Positions 1 to 11,300 of a stretch of DNA of 32,301 bases are shown here, piece after piece. Numbering within the stretch: position 1 is the first letter of the stretch; every line of letters begins with the position of its first letter. Source of the DNA: Lishizhenia sp033720595 (GTDB lineage Bacteria > Bacteroidota > Bacteroidia > Flavobacteriales_D > Crocinitomicaceae); NCBI RefSeq assembly GCF_033720595.1, contig NZ_JAWWCF010000007.1, forward strand, positions 1 through 32,301, written 5' to 3'. The position numbers were made by a program, and so were the translations under genes. The notes beneath the pieces were generated by a model. It made no database searches, had not been told where the DNA came from, and was given only the letters and a program-made list of their open reading frames with translations.

Positions 1-375
1 TACGAAGGAGCAGGTGTTCAGCACATCGCGGTAGCGACAGATGATATCATTGAAACAGTGAGTCAGTTGAAAGCACGTGGAGTTGAGTTCTTACCACCAC
101 CCCCACAAGCATACTACGATATGATTCCTGAGCGTTTAGGAGAACACAGAGATATGATGAAAGAAGATATTTCTAAGTTGCAAGAGTTATCTATCATGGT
201 TGATGCTGATGAGGAAGGGTACTTATTACAGATCTTTACAAAACCAGTTGAAGATAGACCAACTTTGTTCTTCGAAATCATCCAAAGAATGGGTGCTCGT
301 GGATTTGGAGCAGGTAACTTCAAAGCTTTGTTCGAGTCTATCGAAAGAGAACAAGCAAATAGAGGAACGTTATAA
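1..375 (+). CDS. hppD: 4-hydroxyphenylpyruvate dioxygenase, C-terminal part (5' end outside window)
   Basis: This is the last 124 codons of an Fe(II)-dependent dioxygenase that converts 4-hydroxyphenylpyruvate to homogentisate in tyrosine catabolism. The frame is open from the first base of the window. Visible family signatures are GVQHIAVATDDI near the start, which carries the second iron-ligand histidine, and LLQIFTKP followed by FFEIIQR, which carries the ligand glutamate. The end matches the family pattern, GFGAGNFKALFESIEREQ followed by a short tail. The protein is cytosolic. An intrinsic terminator starts about 20 bases after the stop, so this is the end of its transcription unit. The family call is secure; only the N-terminal half is missing, because of the window edge and not because of mutation. 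Confidence 0.95.
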   Translation, partial: YEGAGVQHIAVATDDIIETVSQLKARGVEFLPPPPQAYYDMIPERLGEHRDMMKEDISKLQELSIMVDADEEGYLLQIFTKPVEDRPTLFFEIIQRMGARGFGAGNFKALFESIEREQANRGTL

Positions 376-393
376 TTATCACTATTATTGAAG

Positions 394-427
394 AAAGCCG
401 CAGCATATATTGTTGCGGCTTTTTTTG
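394..427 (+). terminator. Intrinsic terminator after hppD
   Basis: A 10-base-pair stem (AGCCGCAGCA at 396-405 with TGTTGCGGCT at 411-420, one G-U pair) encloses a TATAT loop and is followed directly by a run of seven or more T residues. It starts about 20 bases after the hppD stop codon. Confidence 0.9.
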
Positions 428-526
428 TTTAAATCATGGCTGCTTTTCGGTTCTTTCCTACACTTTGTTGTGAACGCAGTGTTTTATTAAATTTAATTTC
501 TAATTTGCCAGAAAACTACTGCTACT

Positions 527-1048
527 ATGAAAAATTGGAATTTAGAAATTAGGTGGGGTGTGATATTTACCCTTGTAGCCTTGCTTTGGATGGTTATGGA
601 AAAGGCTTTAGGATGGCACGATGAACATTTGGATAAACATATGTGGTTGACCAATTTGTTTGCCATTCCAGCAATACTTGTTTTTGTTTTGGCGATGAAG
701 GAAAAACGAATCAAGGTGTATAACGGAAGTATTAATTTTATACAAGCATTTTTAACGGCTGTAAAAATTTCTGTGGTTGTGGCTATCCTTTCACCTCTTT
801 CGCAATATATTACCTCTGTTTATATTACTCCAAATTACTTTAAAAATGTGATTCCCCTTTCAGTTGAAATGGGGTATTATAATACCATAGAAGAGGCGGA
901 AGCTTTTTTTAACTTGGAAAGTTATATGTTTCAAAGTGTTATTGGAGCTTTGATCATGGGGGTGGTAACAGGAGCTATCATCGCAACAATTCAACATTTT
1001 AAATTTACCATTAGAAGAAAGCAGGAGGAAGGTGTTTCTAATGGCTAA
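527..1048 (+). CDS. DUF4199 family integral membrane protein
   Basis: A 173-residue protein with four hydrophobic segments (about residues 10-27, 40-58, 72-94 and 135-158) and short charged loops. It ends in a basic cytoplasmic tail (RRKQEEG). The length, the segment spacing and the pattern of an N-terminal hairpin followed by a longer loop with small helices match the DUF4199 family, common in Bacteroidota and of unknown function. It sits alone on the plus strand between the hppD terminator and a convergent deacylase gene. Its last four bases overlap the 3' end of that gene. No catalytic motif is visible. The family call rests on overall pattern, not on a diagnostic motif. Confidence 0.8.
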   Translation: MKNWNLEIRWGVIFTLVALLWMVMEKALGWHDEHLDKHMWLTNLFAIPAILVFVLAMKEKRIKVYNGSINFIQAFLTAVKISVVVAILSPLSQYITSVYITPNYFKNVIPLSVEMGYYNTIEEAEAFFNLESYMFQSVIGALIMGVVTGAIIATIQHFKFTIRRKQEEGVSNG

Positions 1049-1734
1049 CTTTTGCTGATTATTTCTTTAAATATAGCCATACCTTCAGTTACAGGTTTGG
1101 CTATTTGTTTAAATTGAGATAGGCGGAACTCATCGGCGTGAGGATCGATGAGGTAACTTGGAGTACCCAGTGGGTTGTAGTGCACTAAACTCGCGGCCGG
1201 GTAAACTTGCAGAGAGGTACCTACAACTAAAAACAAATCGGCCGTGCTTACTATATCTGCAGCTTGGTCTAGGGCAGGAACCGCTTCTCCAAACCACACT
1301 ACATGAGGGCGTAAAGGGTAGCCGTCAGGACATACATCGCTTTGTTTTACCTCTGCTTTGTGCCAATCGTAATAGGTTTCTTCCTGTTTGGGTCCACTGC
1401 TTTTTACCTTCATGATTTCGCCATGCAGGTGCAGTACATTAGTACTTCCCGCTCTTTCGTGAAGGTTGTCTATGTTTTGAGTGATTACACTTACTTTAAA
1501 ATCGTTTTCAAGTTCAGCTAAGATGTGATGGCCTTCGTTCGGGTTACATTCCATACATTGCTTCCTGCGCATATTGTAAAACTCGGTAACCAGCTCAGGG
1601 TTTTTAGCCCAAGCCTCCGGAGTGGCAACTTCCTCAATTTTATATTGTTCCCATAATCCGCCTGCGTCTCTAAATGTCCCTAGTCCGCTTTCTGCGCTCA
1701 TGCCCGCTCCGCTTAATACTACTAAATGTTTCAT
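1045..1734 (-). CDS. cobB: Sir2 family NAD-dependent protein deacylase (class III / SIRT5-CobB-like)
   Basis: A 229-residue sirtuin that would use NAD+ to remove acyl groups from lysines of cytosolic proteins. Visible motifs are GAGMSAESGLGTFRD (NAD-binding Rossmann core), TQNIDNLHERAGS, the catalytic-histidine segment LHLHGE, RPHVVWFGE and GTSLQVYPAASLV. The segment FYNMRR supplies the Tyr-x-x-Arg pair known to favour succinyl and malonyl substrates in SIRT5 and CobB. The zinc-binding insert is degenerate. Only one cysteine (in SDVCPDG) remains in the stretch between LHLHGE and RPHVVWFGE, whereas zinc-binding homologues have four. The start lies 2 bases after the stop of the Crp/Fnr-type gene, so the two are probably one operon. 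Substrates are unknown. Confidence 0.93.
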   Translation of the reverse strand: MKHLVVLSGAGMSAESGLGTFRDAGGLWEQYKIEEVATPEAWAKNPELVTEFYNMRRKQCMECNPNEGHHILAELENDFKVSVITQNIDNLHERAGSTNVLHLHGEIMKVKSSGPKQEETYYDWHKAEVKQSDVCPDGYPLRPHVVWFGEAVPALDQAADIVSTADLFLVVGTSLQVYPAASLVHYNPLGTPSYLIDPHADEFRLSQFKQIAKPVTEGMAIFKEIISKS

Positions 1735-1736
1735 GT

Positions 1737-2351
1737 TTATTTTTCTTCTTTTTCGAGTAGCCTTTTTCTTAATCTACTTAAAGATTCAGGGGTAATACCG
1801 AGATAACTAGCAATTTGATGTTGGGGGACGCGTTGAAACAATTCGGGCTTTTGAACCAATAAGTTTTGATAGCGTTGTGCCGGACTCGATGCTATAAATT
1901 GGGCAAATTCTCGCTGTAGTTTGCCTGTGTTTTTTTCAACTTCTTTTCGAATGATGTGTTCTAATCTAGGAATTTGTTGACACATGGCCAATTCTATACT
2001 TTGGCTTCCAACGGTGACCCAGGTATCTTCTGCGGCAATGAGGTTTTGCTGTGCAGGACTTTGTTCTAAAGCGCTTGAGAAAGCATTTACAGGATCGTAT
2101 TCTGTGTAAAATGCCGTTGTTTTCTCCTCGCCTTCTTGAAGATGGTATTCGCGAATAGTTCCCTCAAGAACAAAATAACAATGTTGCGAAACTTGTCCTT
2201 CTTTCAGTAAAAACTCCCCTTTTTTAAACAGCTTGAGGGTGGAGTTGTCTAAGATCAATTGGGTTTCTTGAGGGGTGAGCATGCCAAATTCGCCTATGAA
2301 ATTTTTTAATACTTCTCGTGCCTGTGCTTGTGTAGAATTTGTCATGACCAT
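1737..2351 (-). CDS. Crp/Fnr family transcriptional regulator
   Basis: A 204-residue regulator. Residues about 25-125 form a cyclic-nucleotide-binding-type beta-barrel (FKKGEFLLKEGQVSQHCYFVLEGTIREY). The C-terminus holds a short helix-turn-helix (QIASYLGITPESLSRLRKRL). No cysteines are arranged to hold an Fe-S cluster, and the cAMP phosphate-binding Arg-Ser motif is not evident, so the ligand is unknown. The HTH closely resembles the many small Crp-like regulators of Bacteroidota. Translation could start at either of two nearby ATGs (2351 or 2345). It is the first gene of a likely two-gene unit with the Sir2 deacylase and is divergent from maeB. The 176-base space between them must hold both promoters, and I could not pick convincing ones. 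Confidence 0.9.
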   Translation of the reverse strand: MVMTNSTQAQAREVLKNFIGEFGMLTPQETQLILDNSTLKLFKKGEFLLKEGQVSQHCYFVLEGTIREYHLQEGEEKTTAFYTEYDPVNAFSSALEQSPAQQNLIAAEDTWVTVGSQSIELAMCQQIPRLEHIIRKEVEKNTGKLQREFAQFIASSPAQRYQNLLVQKPELFQRVPQHQIASYLGITPESLSRLRKRLLEKEEK

Positions 2352-2527
2352 TGCTTTCTGATTTAAAGTTAAGAACTTTCCTTGGAAGCTTATGTAAAGG
2401 ATTTTATCATTTCTAAAAATAACCCTAGCGCATGAATGTGTTTAAATTAAATATACCTGCAGTACGACTGGTAATCTCTCAGCTATTTTGTTAATTTTAG
2501 GCGCTTACATTAGAAAGAAAAAAACAC

Positions 2528-4792
2528 ATGGCTAAGATAAAAAAACAAGATGCATTAGACTATCATTCAATGGGGAAGCCAGGGAAGATAGAGGTGATTC
2601 CAACTAAACCTTATTCATCACAACGCGATTTATCGTTAGCGTACTCTCCAGGGGTTGCAGAGCCTTGTTTGAGAATTGCAGAAAACAAAGAAGACGCATA
2701 TAAATATACAAGCAAGGGAAACCTTGTAGCAGTAATTTCCAATGGTACTGCAGTTTTAGGTTTGGGAGATATAGGTCCTGAAGCCTCAAAGCCAGTGATG
2801 GAAGGAAAAGGATTGTTGTTTAAAATCTTTGCGGATATTGATGTATTTGATATCGAAGTAGACGAAACAGATCCTGAAAAATTCATTCAGACAGTTAAAG
2901 CGATTGCTCCAACTTTTGGAGGGATTAACTTAGAAGATATTAAGGCTCCAGAAGCCTTTGAAATAGAAAGAAGATTAAAAGAGGAATTAGATATTCCTAT
3001 TATGCACGATGATCAACACGGTACAGCAATTATTTCTAGTGCGGCCTTGTTGAATGCTTTGGAGTTAGCTGGGAAAGAAATCAATGAAGTGAAAATTGTT
3101 GTTTCTGGAGCAGGTGCTTCTGCAATGTCTTGTGCGAAATTATACTGTGCTTTAGGGGCAGATATTAACAATATTCACATGTTTGACAGCAAAGGTTTGT
3201 TGTCTAAAAAGCGCGAAGGATTAACGGGGAACAAAGCGCATTTTGCCGTACATGATTTCGATATGGATATCGCTGAGGCAATGAAGGGTGCAGATGTATT
3301 CTTAGGATTGTCTAGAGGTGGAGTAATATCGAAAGATATGGTGAAATCTATGGCGAATGATCCTATCGTATTTGCATTGGCGAATCCTGAACCAGAGATT
3401 CCTTACAAAGAGGCAATGTCTGTAAGAGAAGATTTAATCATGGCGACAGGACGTTCTGACCATCCTAACCAAGTGAACAATGTATTAGGTTTCCCTTTCA
3501 TTTTTAGGGGAGCTTTAGATGTTAGAGCAACGGGTATTAATGAAGAAATGAAATTGGCAGCTGTTCATGCAATTGCTTCCTTAGCAAAGGAGTCGGTTCC
3601 GGATGAGGTAAGTGAGGCATACGGTGAGAAGAGTATCGTTTTCGGTAGAGACCAATTCATTCCAAAACCATTAGACCCTCGTTTAATTTACTACGTTGCG
3701 CCAGCAGTTGCTAAGGCAGCAATGGATTCTGGTATTGCAAAAGAACCCATTGAAGATTGGGACGCATACGAGTCAGAATTGAAGAAGCGTTTAGGATTGG
3801 ATAATAAATTGGTAAGAAACATTACCGATAAAGCAGAGCGTAATCCAAAACGTGTGGTGTTTGCCGAGGCAGATAACTACAAGATCTTAAAAGCGGCGCA
3901 AACGGCCTACGAAGAAGGTGTTGCCTTCCCAATATTATTAGGTAGAAAAGATAAGATAGAGGAAATGATCCATGAATACAGCATGGAATTCCCTGAAGTT
4001 GAGATTATCGACCCTAAGGCAGACGAAGAAAATAAGCGTCGTAAAGAGTTTGGATTGAAATTCTTTGAAAAGAGAAAACGTAAAGGATATACAGAATTTG
4101 AAGCAATTCAAATCATGCGTGAGCGTAACTACTTTGGTTCTATGATGGTGGAAAGTGGTCAGGCTGATGCGATGGTTTCTGGTGCTACACGTAGATATGC
4201 TGATGTATTAAAACCAGCGTTGAAAGTGGTTGGAACACAAGAAGACGTAAGTAAGGTTGCAGGTATGTACATTTTAATGACGAAGAAAGGACCTCTTTTC
4301 TTGGCCGATACTACTGTAAACTTTGATCCAACAGCAGAGGAAATTGCAGACATCACAGATAACGTGGCGCGTACAATTAGAAAACTGAAAGTACACCCGC
4401 GTATCGCCTTATTGTCTTACTCTAACTTTGGTTCTGCGCCAGGTAAGGATTCTAACAAGATGGCTGAAGCTACACGTATCATTCACGAAAAATACCCAAC
4501 ACTTTCTGTGGATGGAGAGATACAAGCCAATTTTGCTTTGAACAATGAATTGAAAATGGAGAAATTCTCTTTCTCAGATTTAGCCAACAAAGAAGTAAAC
4601 ACGTTGATTTTCCCAAATTTATCGGCAGGTAACATTGCTTATAAATTAATGCAGGAAATGACAGAAGCAGAGGCTATAGGTCCTGTTTTAGTAGGTTTGA
4701 AAAAATCTATACACGTTTTACAACTTGGTTCGTCTGTAAGAGAAATAGTGAACATGGTGAAAGTTGCCGTTGTTGACGCCCAAAACAAATAA
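2528..4792 (+). CDS. maeB: NADP-dependent malic enzyme with C-terminal phosphotransacetylase-like domain
   Basis: A 754-residue cytosolic enzyme that oxidatively decarboxylates malate to pyruvate. The malic enzyme part (about residues 1-425) shows SLAYSPGVAEPCL near the N-terminus, GLGDIGPEASKPVMEGK, the metal-site segment MHDDQHGTA and the dinucleotide-binding stretch VSGAGASAMSCAKL. The remaining roughly 325 residues (from NITDKAERNPKRVVFAEADN) form a phosphotransacetylase-like domain. This domain is typical of MaeB-type enzymes, where it is thought to be regulatory (acetyl-CoA sensing) and not catalytic. The length is normal for the family. The gene is followed after 2 bases by ruvA, so the two are probably co-transcribed. 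Confidence 0.96.
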   Translation: MAKIKKQDALDYHSMGKPGKIEVIPTKPYSSQRDLSLAYSPGVAEPCLRIAENKEDAYKYTSKGNLVAVISNGTAVLGLGDIGPEASKPVMEGKGLLFKIFADIDVFDIEVDETDPEKFIQTVKAIAPTFGGINLEDIKAPEAFEIERRLKEELDIPIMHDDQHGTAIISSAALLNALELAGKEINEVKIVVSGAGASAMSCAKLYCALGADINNIHMFDSKGLLSKKREGLTGNKAHFAVHDFDMDIAEAMKGADVFLGLSRGGVISKDMVKSMANDPIVFALANPEPEIPYKEAMSVREDLIMATGRSDHPNQVNNVLGFPFIFRGALDVRATGINEEMKLAAVHAIASLAKESVPDEVSEAYGEKSIVFGRDQFIPKPLDPRLIYYVAPAVAKAAMDSGIAKEPIEDWDAYESELKKRLGLDNKLVRNITDKAERNPKRVVFAEADNYKILKAAQTAYEEGVAFPILLGRKDKIEEMIHEYSMEFPEVEIIDPKADEENKRRKEFGLKFFEKRKRKGYTEFEAIQIMRERNYFGSMMVESGQADAMVSGATRRYADVLKPALKVVGTQEDVSKVAGMYILMTKKGPLFLADTTVNFDPTAEEIADITDNVARTIRKLKVHPRIALLSYSNFGSAPGKDSNKMAEATRIIHEKYPTLSVDGEIQANFALNNELKMEKFSFSDLANKEVNTLIFPNLSAGNIAYKLMQEMTEAEAIGPVLVGLKKSIHVLQLGSSVREIVNMVKVAVVDAQNK

Positions 4793-4794
4793 TT

Positions 4795-5370
4795 ATGATT
4801 ACACACCTGAACGGGAAATTAGTAGAAAAGAACCCCACCAACCTCATTATTGAGTGTGGTGGGATAGGATATGAAGTGAAAATTTCATTGAATACTTTTT
4901 CAGCCATCAAAAGTGAGGAAGCCATCAAAATTTTTACCCAATTTGTGGTAAGAGAGGATGCTCAAATCTTATATGGATTTGCTACAACGGATGAGAGAGA
5001 AATGTTCAATCATCTAATTTCTGTTTCGGGGATAGGACCGAACACGGCGATGATAATGTTGTCATCTTTGCTTCCTTCTGATATTGCTCAGGCCATCGTA
5101 AGTGAGGATGTAAACACCATTAAAAGTGTAAAAGGTATAGGTGCCAAAACAGCTCAACGTGTAATCGTTGACCTCAAGGATAAAATGGCCAAATTCGAAT
5201 TTTCTTCGGATAATATTTTTGTTGAGAACAATACGAAGCGCTTTGAAGCGTTAACTGCATTAGTCTCATTAGGTTTCGATAAGAAAGCTGCTGAAAAAGC
5301 GTTGGATAAAGTATCGACCGGTGAGGAAAGTGTTGAGGAGTTAATTAAGCTCTCATTAAAAATACTTTAA
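4795..5370 (+). CDS. ruvA: Holliday junction branch migration complex subunit RuvA
   Basis: A 191-residue DNA-binding subunit that tetramerises on four-way junctions and loads the RuvB helicase. The N-terminal OB-fold starts with ITHLNGKLVEKNP and contains ECGGIGYEVKIS. Two helix-hairpin-helix motifs follow (VSGIGPNTAMIMLSSL and VKGIGAKTAQRVIVDLKDK). The C-terminal RuvB-binding domain (about residues 145-191) contains the typical ALVSLGF segment. The length is normal. It lies between maeB (2-base gap) and sprA (14-base gap). From memory, ruvA next to sprA is a recurrent arrangement in Flavobacteriia. Confidence 0.96.
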   Translation: MITHLNGKLVEKNPTNLIIECGGIGYEVKISLNTFSAIKSEEAIKIFTQFVVREDAQILYGFATTDEREMFNHLISVSGIGPNTAMIMLSSLLPSDIAQAIVSEDVNTIKSVKGIGAKTAQRVIVDLKDKMAKFEFSSDNIFVENNTKRFEALTALVSLGFDKKAAEKALDKVSTGEESVEELIKLSLKIL

Positions 5371-5384
5371 GCTGATTATTAACT

Positions 5385-8300
5385 GTGAGAAATAGATTTA
5401 CCTTTCTAAAATTTGCCTTAATTGGTATTGTTATAGTATTGTTCGGATCGCACGCCTCAAGAGCGCAAACGCATCCAGACAGTATTGAGCTACAGTACGA
5501 AATTGAGAACCCAATTGATCCTACTCAAAATAATCCTCAAAGTTTTGATTTAGGGGATCCTTCGAATGTAGAATTGATTATAGAGTATGATCCCGTAACT
5601 GGAAAATATGTTTTCCGTGAGAAAATGGGTGATTTGGATTACAGAAATCCTTCTATGATGACCTTGGAGGAATACATCGAGTATGAGCGCCAAAAAGAAA
5701 TGCGCGACTACTGGAAAGAAAAGGTTGAAAATCAAAACCAACAAGGACAACCCTTAGAGATTCCTATTAAAATTGAAAGTCCAGGTTTTGCCAATGTTTT
5801 TGGTTCAGATGAAATTAATATTCGTCCACAAGGGGCAGTAGAACTTTCTTTTGGGGTTGCTGCTTCTCGTTATGACAATCCAGTATTACTAGAACGTCAA
5901 AGAACTTTAGTGCGTTTTGACTTCCAACAACGTATTCAGTTGAACTTGGTAGGACAGATTGGGGATAGAATGAAGTTGGGTGCATCTTACAATACCGAAG
6001 CACAGTTTCAATTTGATAATGTTACCAAATTAGAATACACAGGAGACGAAGATCAGATCATTCAAAAATTAGAGGCGGGTAACGTTTCTATGCCTTTGAA
6101 TACTTCATTAATTCAAGGTTCACAAACCTTGTTTGGGGTAAAAACAAGAATGAAATTTGGTCGTTTAACGGTTGATGCCATTGCAGCATCCTCTAAAGGT
6201 CAAAAGCAAACGATTAATATAGAAGGTGGTGCGCAAATCAAGAAGTTTGAATTGAAGGCAGATAACTACGAGGCCAACCGTCACTACTTCTTAAACTATT
6301 ACCATAGAAATCACTACGACGAAGCATTGGCGACTGTACCTGTGATTAATTCTATCGTAAACATTACACGTATTGAAGTTTGGGTAACCAACCGTCAGAA
6401 TACAGTAGACAATACAAGAAATATTTTAGCCTTCACCGATTTAGGGGAAGGACAACAAGAAAACTGGGAAGGAGCTCCGGGATACGGAAATACCCAAAAC
6501 CAAGCCTTGCCGGATAACGAAGCCAATGCTCTTTATGAGTGGGCGTCGGGCAATGCAGCTATTCGTTCTTTCAACAATGCTGTGGTAACACTTTCAAATC
6601 AAGTAACTGCTCCAGGGCCATTTAACCAAGCCATGGAATATGAGAAAGTTGAGAATGCAAGAAAATTAACGACAAACGAATTTACTTACAATGCGCAGTT
6701 AGGGTATATCTCTGTGAACATACCCTTGAATTCTGATGAAGTATTGGCCGTTGCTTACGAGTATACCTATGGAGACAGAGTATACCAAGTGGGTGAATTC
6801 TCAACCGATGGTGTAGAAGGTCAGGATGCTTTAATCTTGAAATTATTGAAACCAACCATTACGAATCCTCGAAACAAATTATGGGATTTGATGATGAAAA
6901 ACGTTTATTCTATTGGTGCTTACCAAGTGAGTCAAGATGGATTTAAACTGAATGTTTTCTACAACAACCCAGAAACATCTTTACCGATTAACTTTTTGCC
7001 TCAAATAGACGACAGACAGTTGGTAGACGTGATTGGGATGGATAGGTTGAATCAAAACAACCGTGCACAACAGGATGGGGTCTTTGACTTTGTGCCGATT
7101 AATTTCACCAATAACATGGCGGTGAATGGAGGTACAATCAATACCCGTAATGGTAGAATTTACTTCTCCACCATAGAACCTTTCGGAAAGACCATTCGAA
7201 AAGAGATGGAAGATGAAGGTATTGCTCAGGTAGTGATAGACAATGTTGTTTTTGAAGAATTATACGACAGTACTCAAATCGCAGCAGAACAGATTCCAAG
7301 TAAAAACAGATTCCTCTTTAAAGGAGAGTACAAATCTTCCGTTTCCTCTGATATTCCATTGAATGCCTTAAACGTGCCAGAAGGGGCAGTAACGGTAACA
7401 GCAGGAGGAATTCGTTTGGTTGAGGGGCAAGATTTTACCGTGGATTATAACTTAGGTAGAGTTAAAATATTAAATACAGGGGTGTTAGAGTCGAATACAC
7501 CTATTCAAATTGATATTGAAAGTCAATCCGTTTTTGGTTTCCAATCCAAAACTTTAATGGGAGGTCATGCCAACTATATGTTCGATCCTGATTTTAACTT
7601 AGGAGCTACGTGGATGATGATGACTGAAAAACCCATTACTCAAAAGGTAGATTATGGAGACGAGCCGTTTAGAAATAATGTAATAGGGGTAGATTTGGCC
7701 TTAAGAAGGGAAGTTCCATTACTTACAAAATTGGTGGATTTATTGCCTGTGATTTCAACGAAAGCTAAATCTACAATCAACGTTACAGCAGAAGCAGCCC
7801 ACTTAATTCCAGGAACGCCGAGAGCGGTAACGCGACAAGGTATTTCATACGTTGATGATTTCGAAGGGTCTCAGTCGACAATTGATTTGAAAAGTAATTA
7901 CACAACCTGGAAGTTGGCCTCTATTCCTCAGGGACAAAATGCTTTATTCCCAGAAGCATCTTTAAAAGATAATTTGGCGGCTGGTTACGGTAGAGCCCAC
8001 ATGGCTTGGTATGCTATTGAACCGCTTTATTATCGTTCTGATAACCAAACGCCTGATCACATTGTGCAAAACCCAGAGTTGATTGAGAACGATTTAACGT
8101 GTGTGGTTTCTCAGGGTCAATTGTTCCCTAATTTGAATTTACCGATTGGTTCTATTCCTAACCTTACGGTGATGAATTTAGCGTATTATCCTAAGGAAAG
8201 AGGGATGTACAACTATGATACGACCAATACTGTAGACCAGAATGGTGATTTCACCAATCCTGAGGAACGTTGGGCAGGTATCATGCGTGCTTTAACCACG

Positions 8301-11300
8301 ACAAACTTTGAGCAAACAAATATTGAGTACATCCAATTCTGGATGATGGATCCTTTCTGTAAAGATCAAGAAGATTTTGATCCAAATACTCCGCACAGTG
8401 GTGGTGATTTATATTTCAACTTAGGGAATATATCAGAAGATATTTTACCGGATTCAAGAAAAGGATACGAAAGTGGATTACCTACACCAGATGCTGTAAA
8501 TACAAATAATATAGATACCACGAACTGGTCAAGATTGTCTTCTTCTCAAGTAATTGTTAACGCCTTTGATCCGAACACAGCTTATAGAGAATTCCAAGAT
8601 TTAGGTTTGGATGGATGGAACGACGATCAAGAAAAATCCGCTTATGCGAGTTATGTGAATTGGATCAATTCTTCCAATTTACCGGCAGCAGTTAAAACTG
8701 AATTATTGAGTGATATCTCTAACGATAATTACAACTTCCACAGAGATGATGCTTATGATGCACAGCAATTAGACATTTTGGATAGGTATAAAAACTTCAA
8801 TAAACACGAAGGAAATTCACCTACTCCAGAAATGTATGCGGCCCAAAATGCAGACGGATATCCAACCTTATATTCTATTACTCCAGATATTGAAGATATC
8901 AATGCAGACAACAATTTAGGGGAGTCTGAAGCATATTTCCAGTACAAAGTTTCTTTGCGTCAGAATGATATGCAAGTAGGTAAGAACTACATTATTAATG
9001 AAAGATCTTACCAAGATGGAAACCGTACTAGAAAATGGTACCAGTTTAGAATTCCAGTGAAAAACCCAGATGATGTAATCAACGGAATTACAGATTTCAG
9101 GTCTATACGTTTCATGCGTATGTTCATGACGAACTTTAACGAACGTACAATTTTAAGGTTTGCCAAATTAGAATTTATTAGAGGAGAATGGAGAAGGTAT
9201 ACAGAAGATCTTAAGGCTCCGGGAGATGGAGTGCAGGTAGATCCAAATGCTACCAACTTCAATATTGGTGCGGTAAATATTGAACAACACGATCAGCGTT
9301 TACCTATTCCTTATGTAACGCCTCCGGGCATCTCAAGAGAGATAGACCCATCACAAACATACCAACGTCAATTAAACGAACAAGCACTTACCCTTGAGGT
9401 ATGTGAATTAGAAGATGGTGATGCCAGAGCAGCGTACAGGAATGTAGAGTTTGACGTGAGGAACTACGAAAAGCTGAAGATGTTTGTGCACGCCGAGGGA
9501 GATCAATTCCAAGCTCCGTTGAATGATGATGATTTAACCGTCTTCATTCGTATGGGTACAGATTTCGATGAAAACTATTACGAGTACGAAATCCCTCTAA
9601 AAGTTACAGCTTTTAACCAAAGTGCCTCTCCTTTACAGGTTTGGCCAGAAGAGAATAACATAGAAATCGTATTCGAAGATTTACTGCAAGCTAAAAAAGA
9701 AAGAAACAACTTGGCAGATGTTCCAGGTAGTTCAATTTCTAAAACAGTAGAATATGTAGTACCAGACCCGAATGATGCTACCAAACTCATTAAGGTGAAG
9801 GGTAACCCTAACTTACAAGGTATGCGTACCTTGATGATAGGTGTGCGTAATCCAAGGCAAAACGCGGATCACCCATGGAATGACGATGGTTTCGCAAAAT
9901 GTGCTGAGATTTGGGTGAATGAGTTGCGTTTGTCTGACTTTAATAGCTCAGGAGGATCTGCAGCCTTGGCTCAAGTGCAAATGCAGTTGGCGGATTTCGC
10001 TAACGTAAACGTTGCGGGGACTTACAGTGGAACAAACTGGGGAGCTATAGACGCAAGTGTTTCTGAACGTCAACGAAATACACAGTATTCATTTGACTTC
10101 TCTACCAATGCACAGTTAGGTCAATTCTTAGGTAAGAAAGCTAGAATTTCGGTTCCTTTCTATTACTCTTATTCTTTAGGAGTTGTTACGCCAGAATTTG
10201 ATCCATTCAACCCAGATATTAAGTTGAGTGAATATAGCGTTAACGAACGTAAAGAAAGAGCCAGAAAAGGACAGGATTATAGTTTGACCAAATCTTTCAA
10301 CTTTACCAATGTAAGGAAAGAAAGAAAACCCGGTAAAGACGTTCACTTGTGGGATATTGAGAACTTTTCTTTGTCGTATGCCCAGAGTGAACAATTACTA
10401 AGAGACTTTAATACAGAGTACGATAGAACAAACATCTACAGAGGTGGATTGAATTATACCTATTCGGGTACACCTTTGCTTATTGAGCCTTTGAAGAATG
10501 TAAGTTTCTTGAATAAGTCAGATTGGTTGAGAATTATTAGAGATGCACATTTCTATTTAGGACCAAAAAGTATAGGTTTCCAAAACGATTTAATGCGTTC
10601 TTACAACGAACGTAAAATTAGAAACAACTTGGGTACAACTTTCGAGTTTCAACCTATCTACTTGAAGAACTTCACGTGGCAAAGAAGGTATAACATGCGT
10701 TATGATATTACCAAAAACTTGAAGTTTAATATTACAGCCAATAACAATTCAATTTTCGATGAGCCAGAGGGTCAGGTAGACAGGCAAGAAGCACCAGGTT
10801 TGTACCAGCAGTTTAGAGATTCTATTCGTTCGCAGATGAATACTTTAGGTAAGACCATGCGTTATAATCATGACTTTGATTTCACCTATAAATTACCGCT
10901 GGATCAAATTCCGGTATTGGATTTCATGAATACGAATGTTCGTTACACGGGAGGATATGAATGGCAACGTTCATTACTGGGACAAGAAGACTTTGGAAAT
11001 ACGATTCAGAATTCGCGTAACATAAATATCACTACACAAATGAACTTGAATACGCTGTACAACAAAGTAGAGTTGTTCAAAAAAGTGAATTCAGGTGGTA
11101 GCTCAGCGAGATCTCCAAGAAGAAGTATCCGTGGTGGGGTAGGACCAAAACGTCCGTCTCAACTTAAGGTAGCTGACACGGCAAATATGACGCCGCGAGA
11201 ATTGAAAAAATGGGAGAAGGAACAAGAACGTGAAAAGCGTAAAGAAGAAAGAATAGAAGAAAACCAAGAGAAGTTTAACCAAGATTTCCATCCAGTTACA

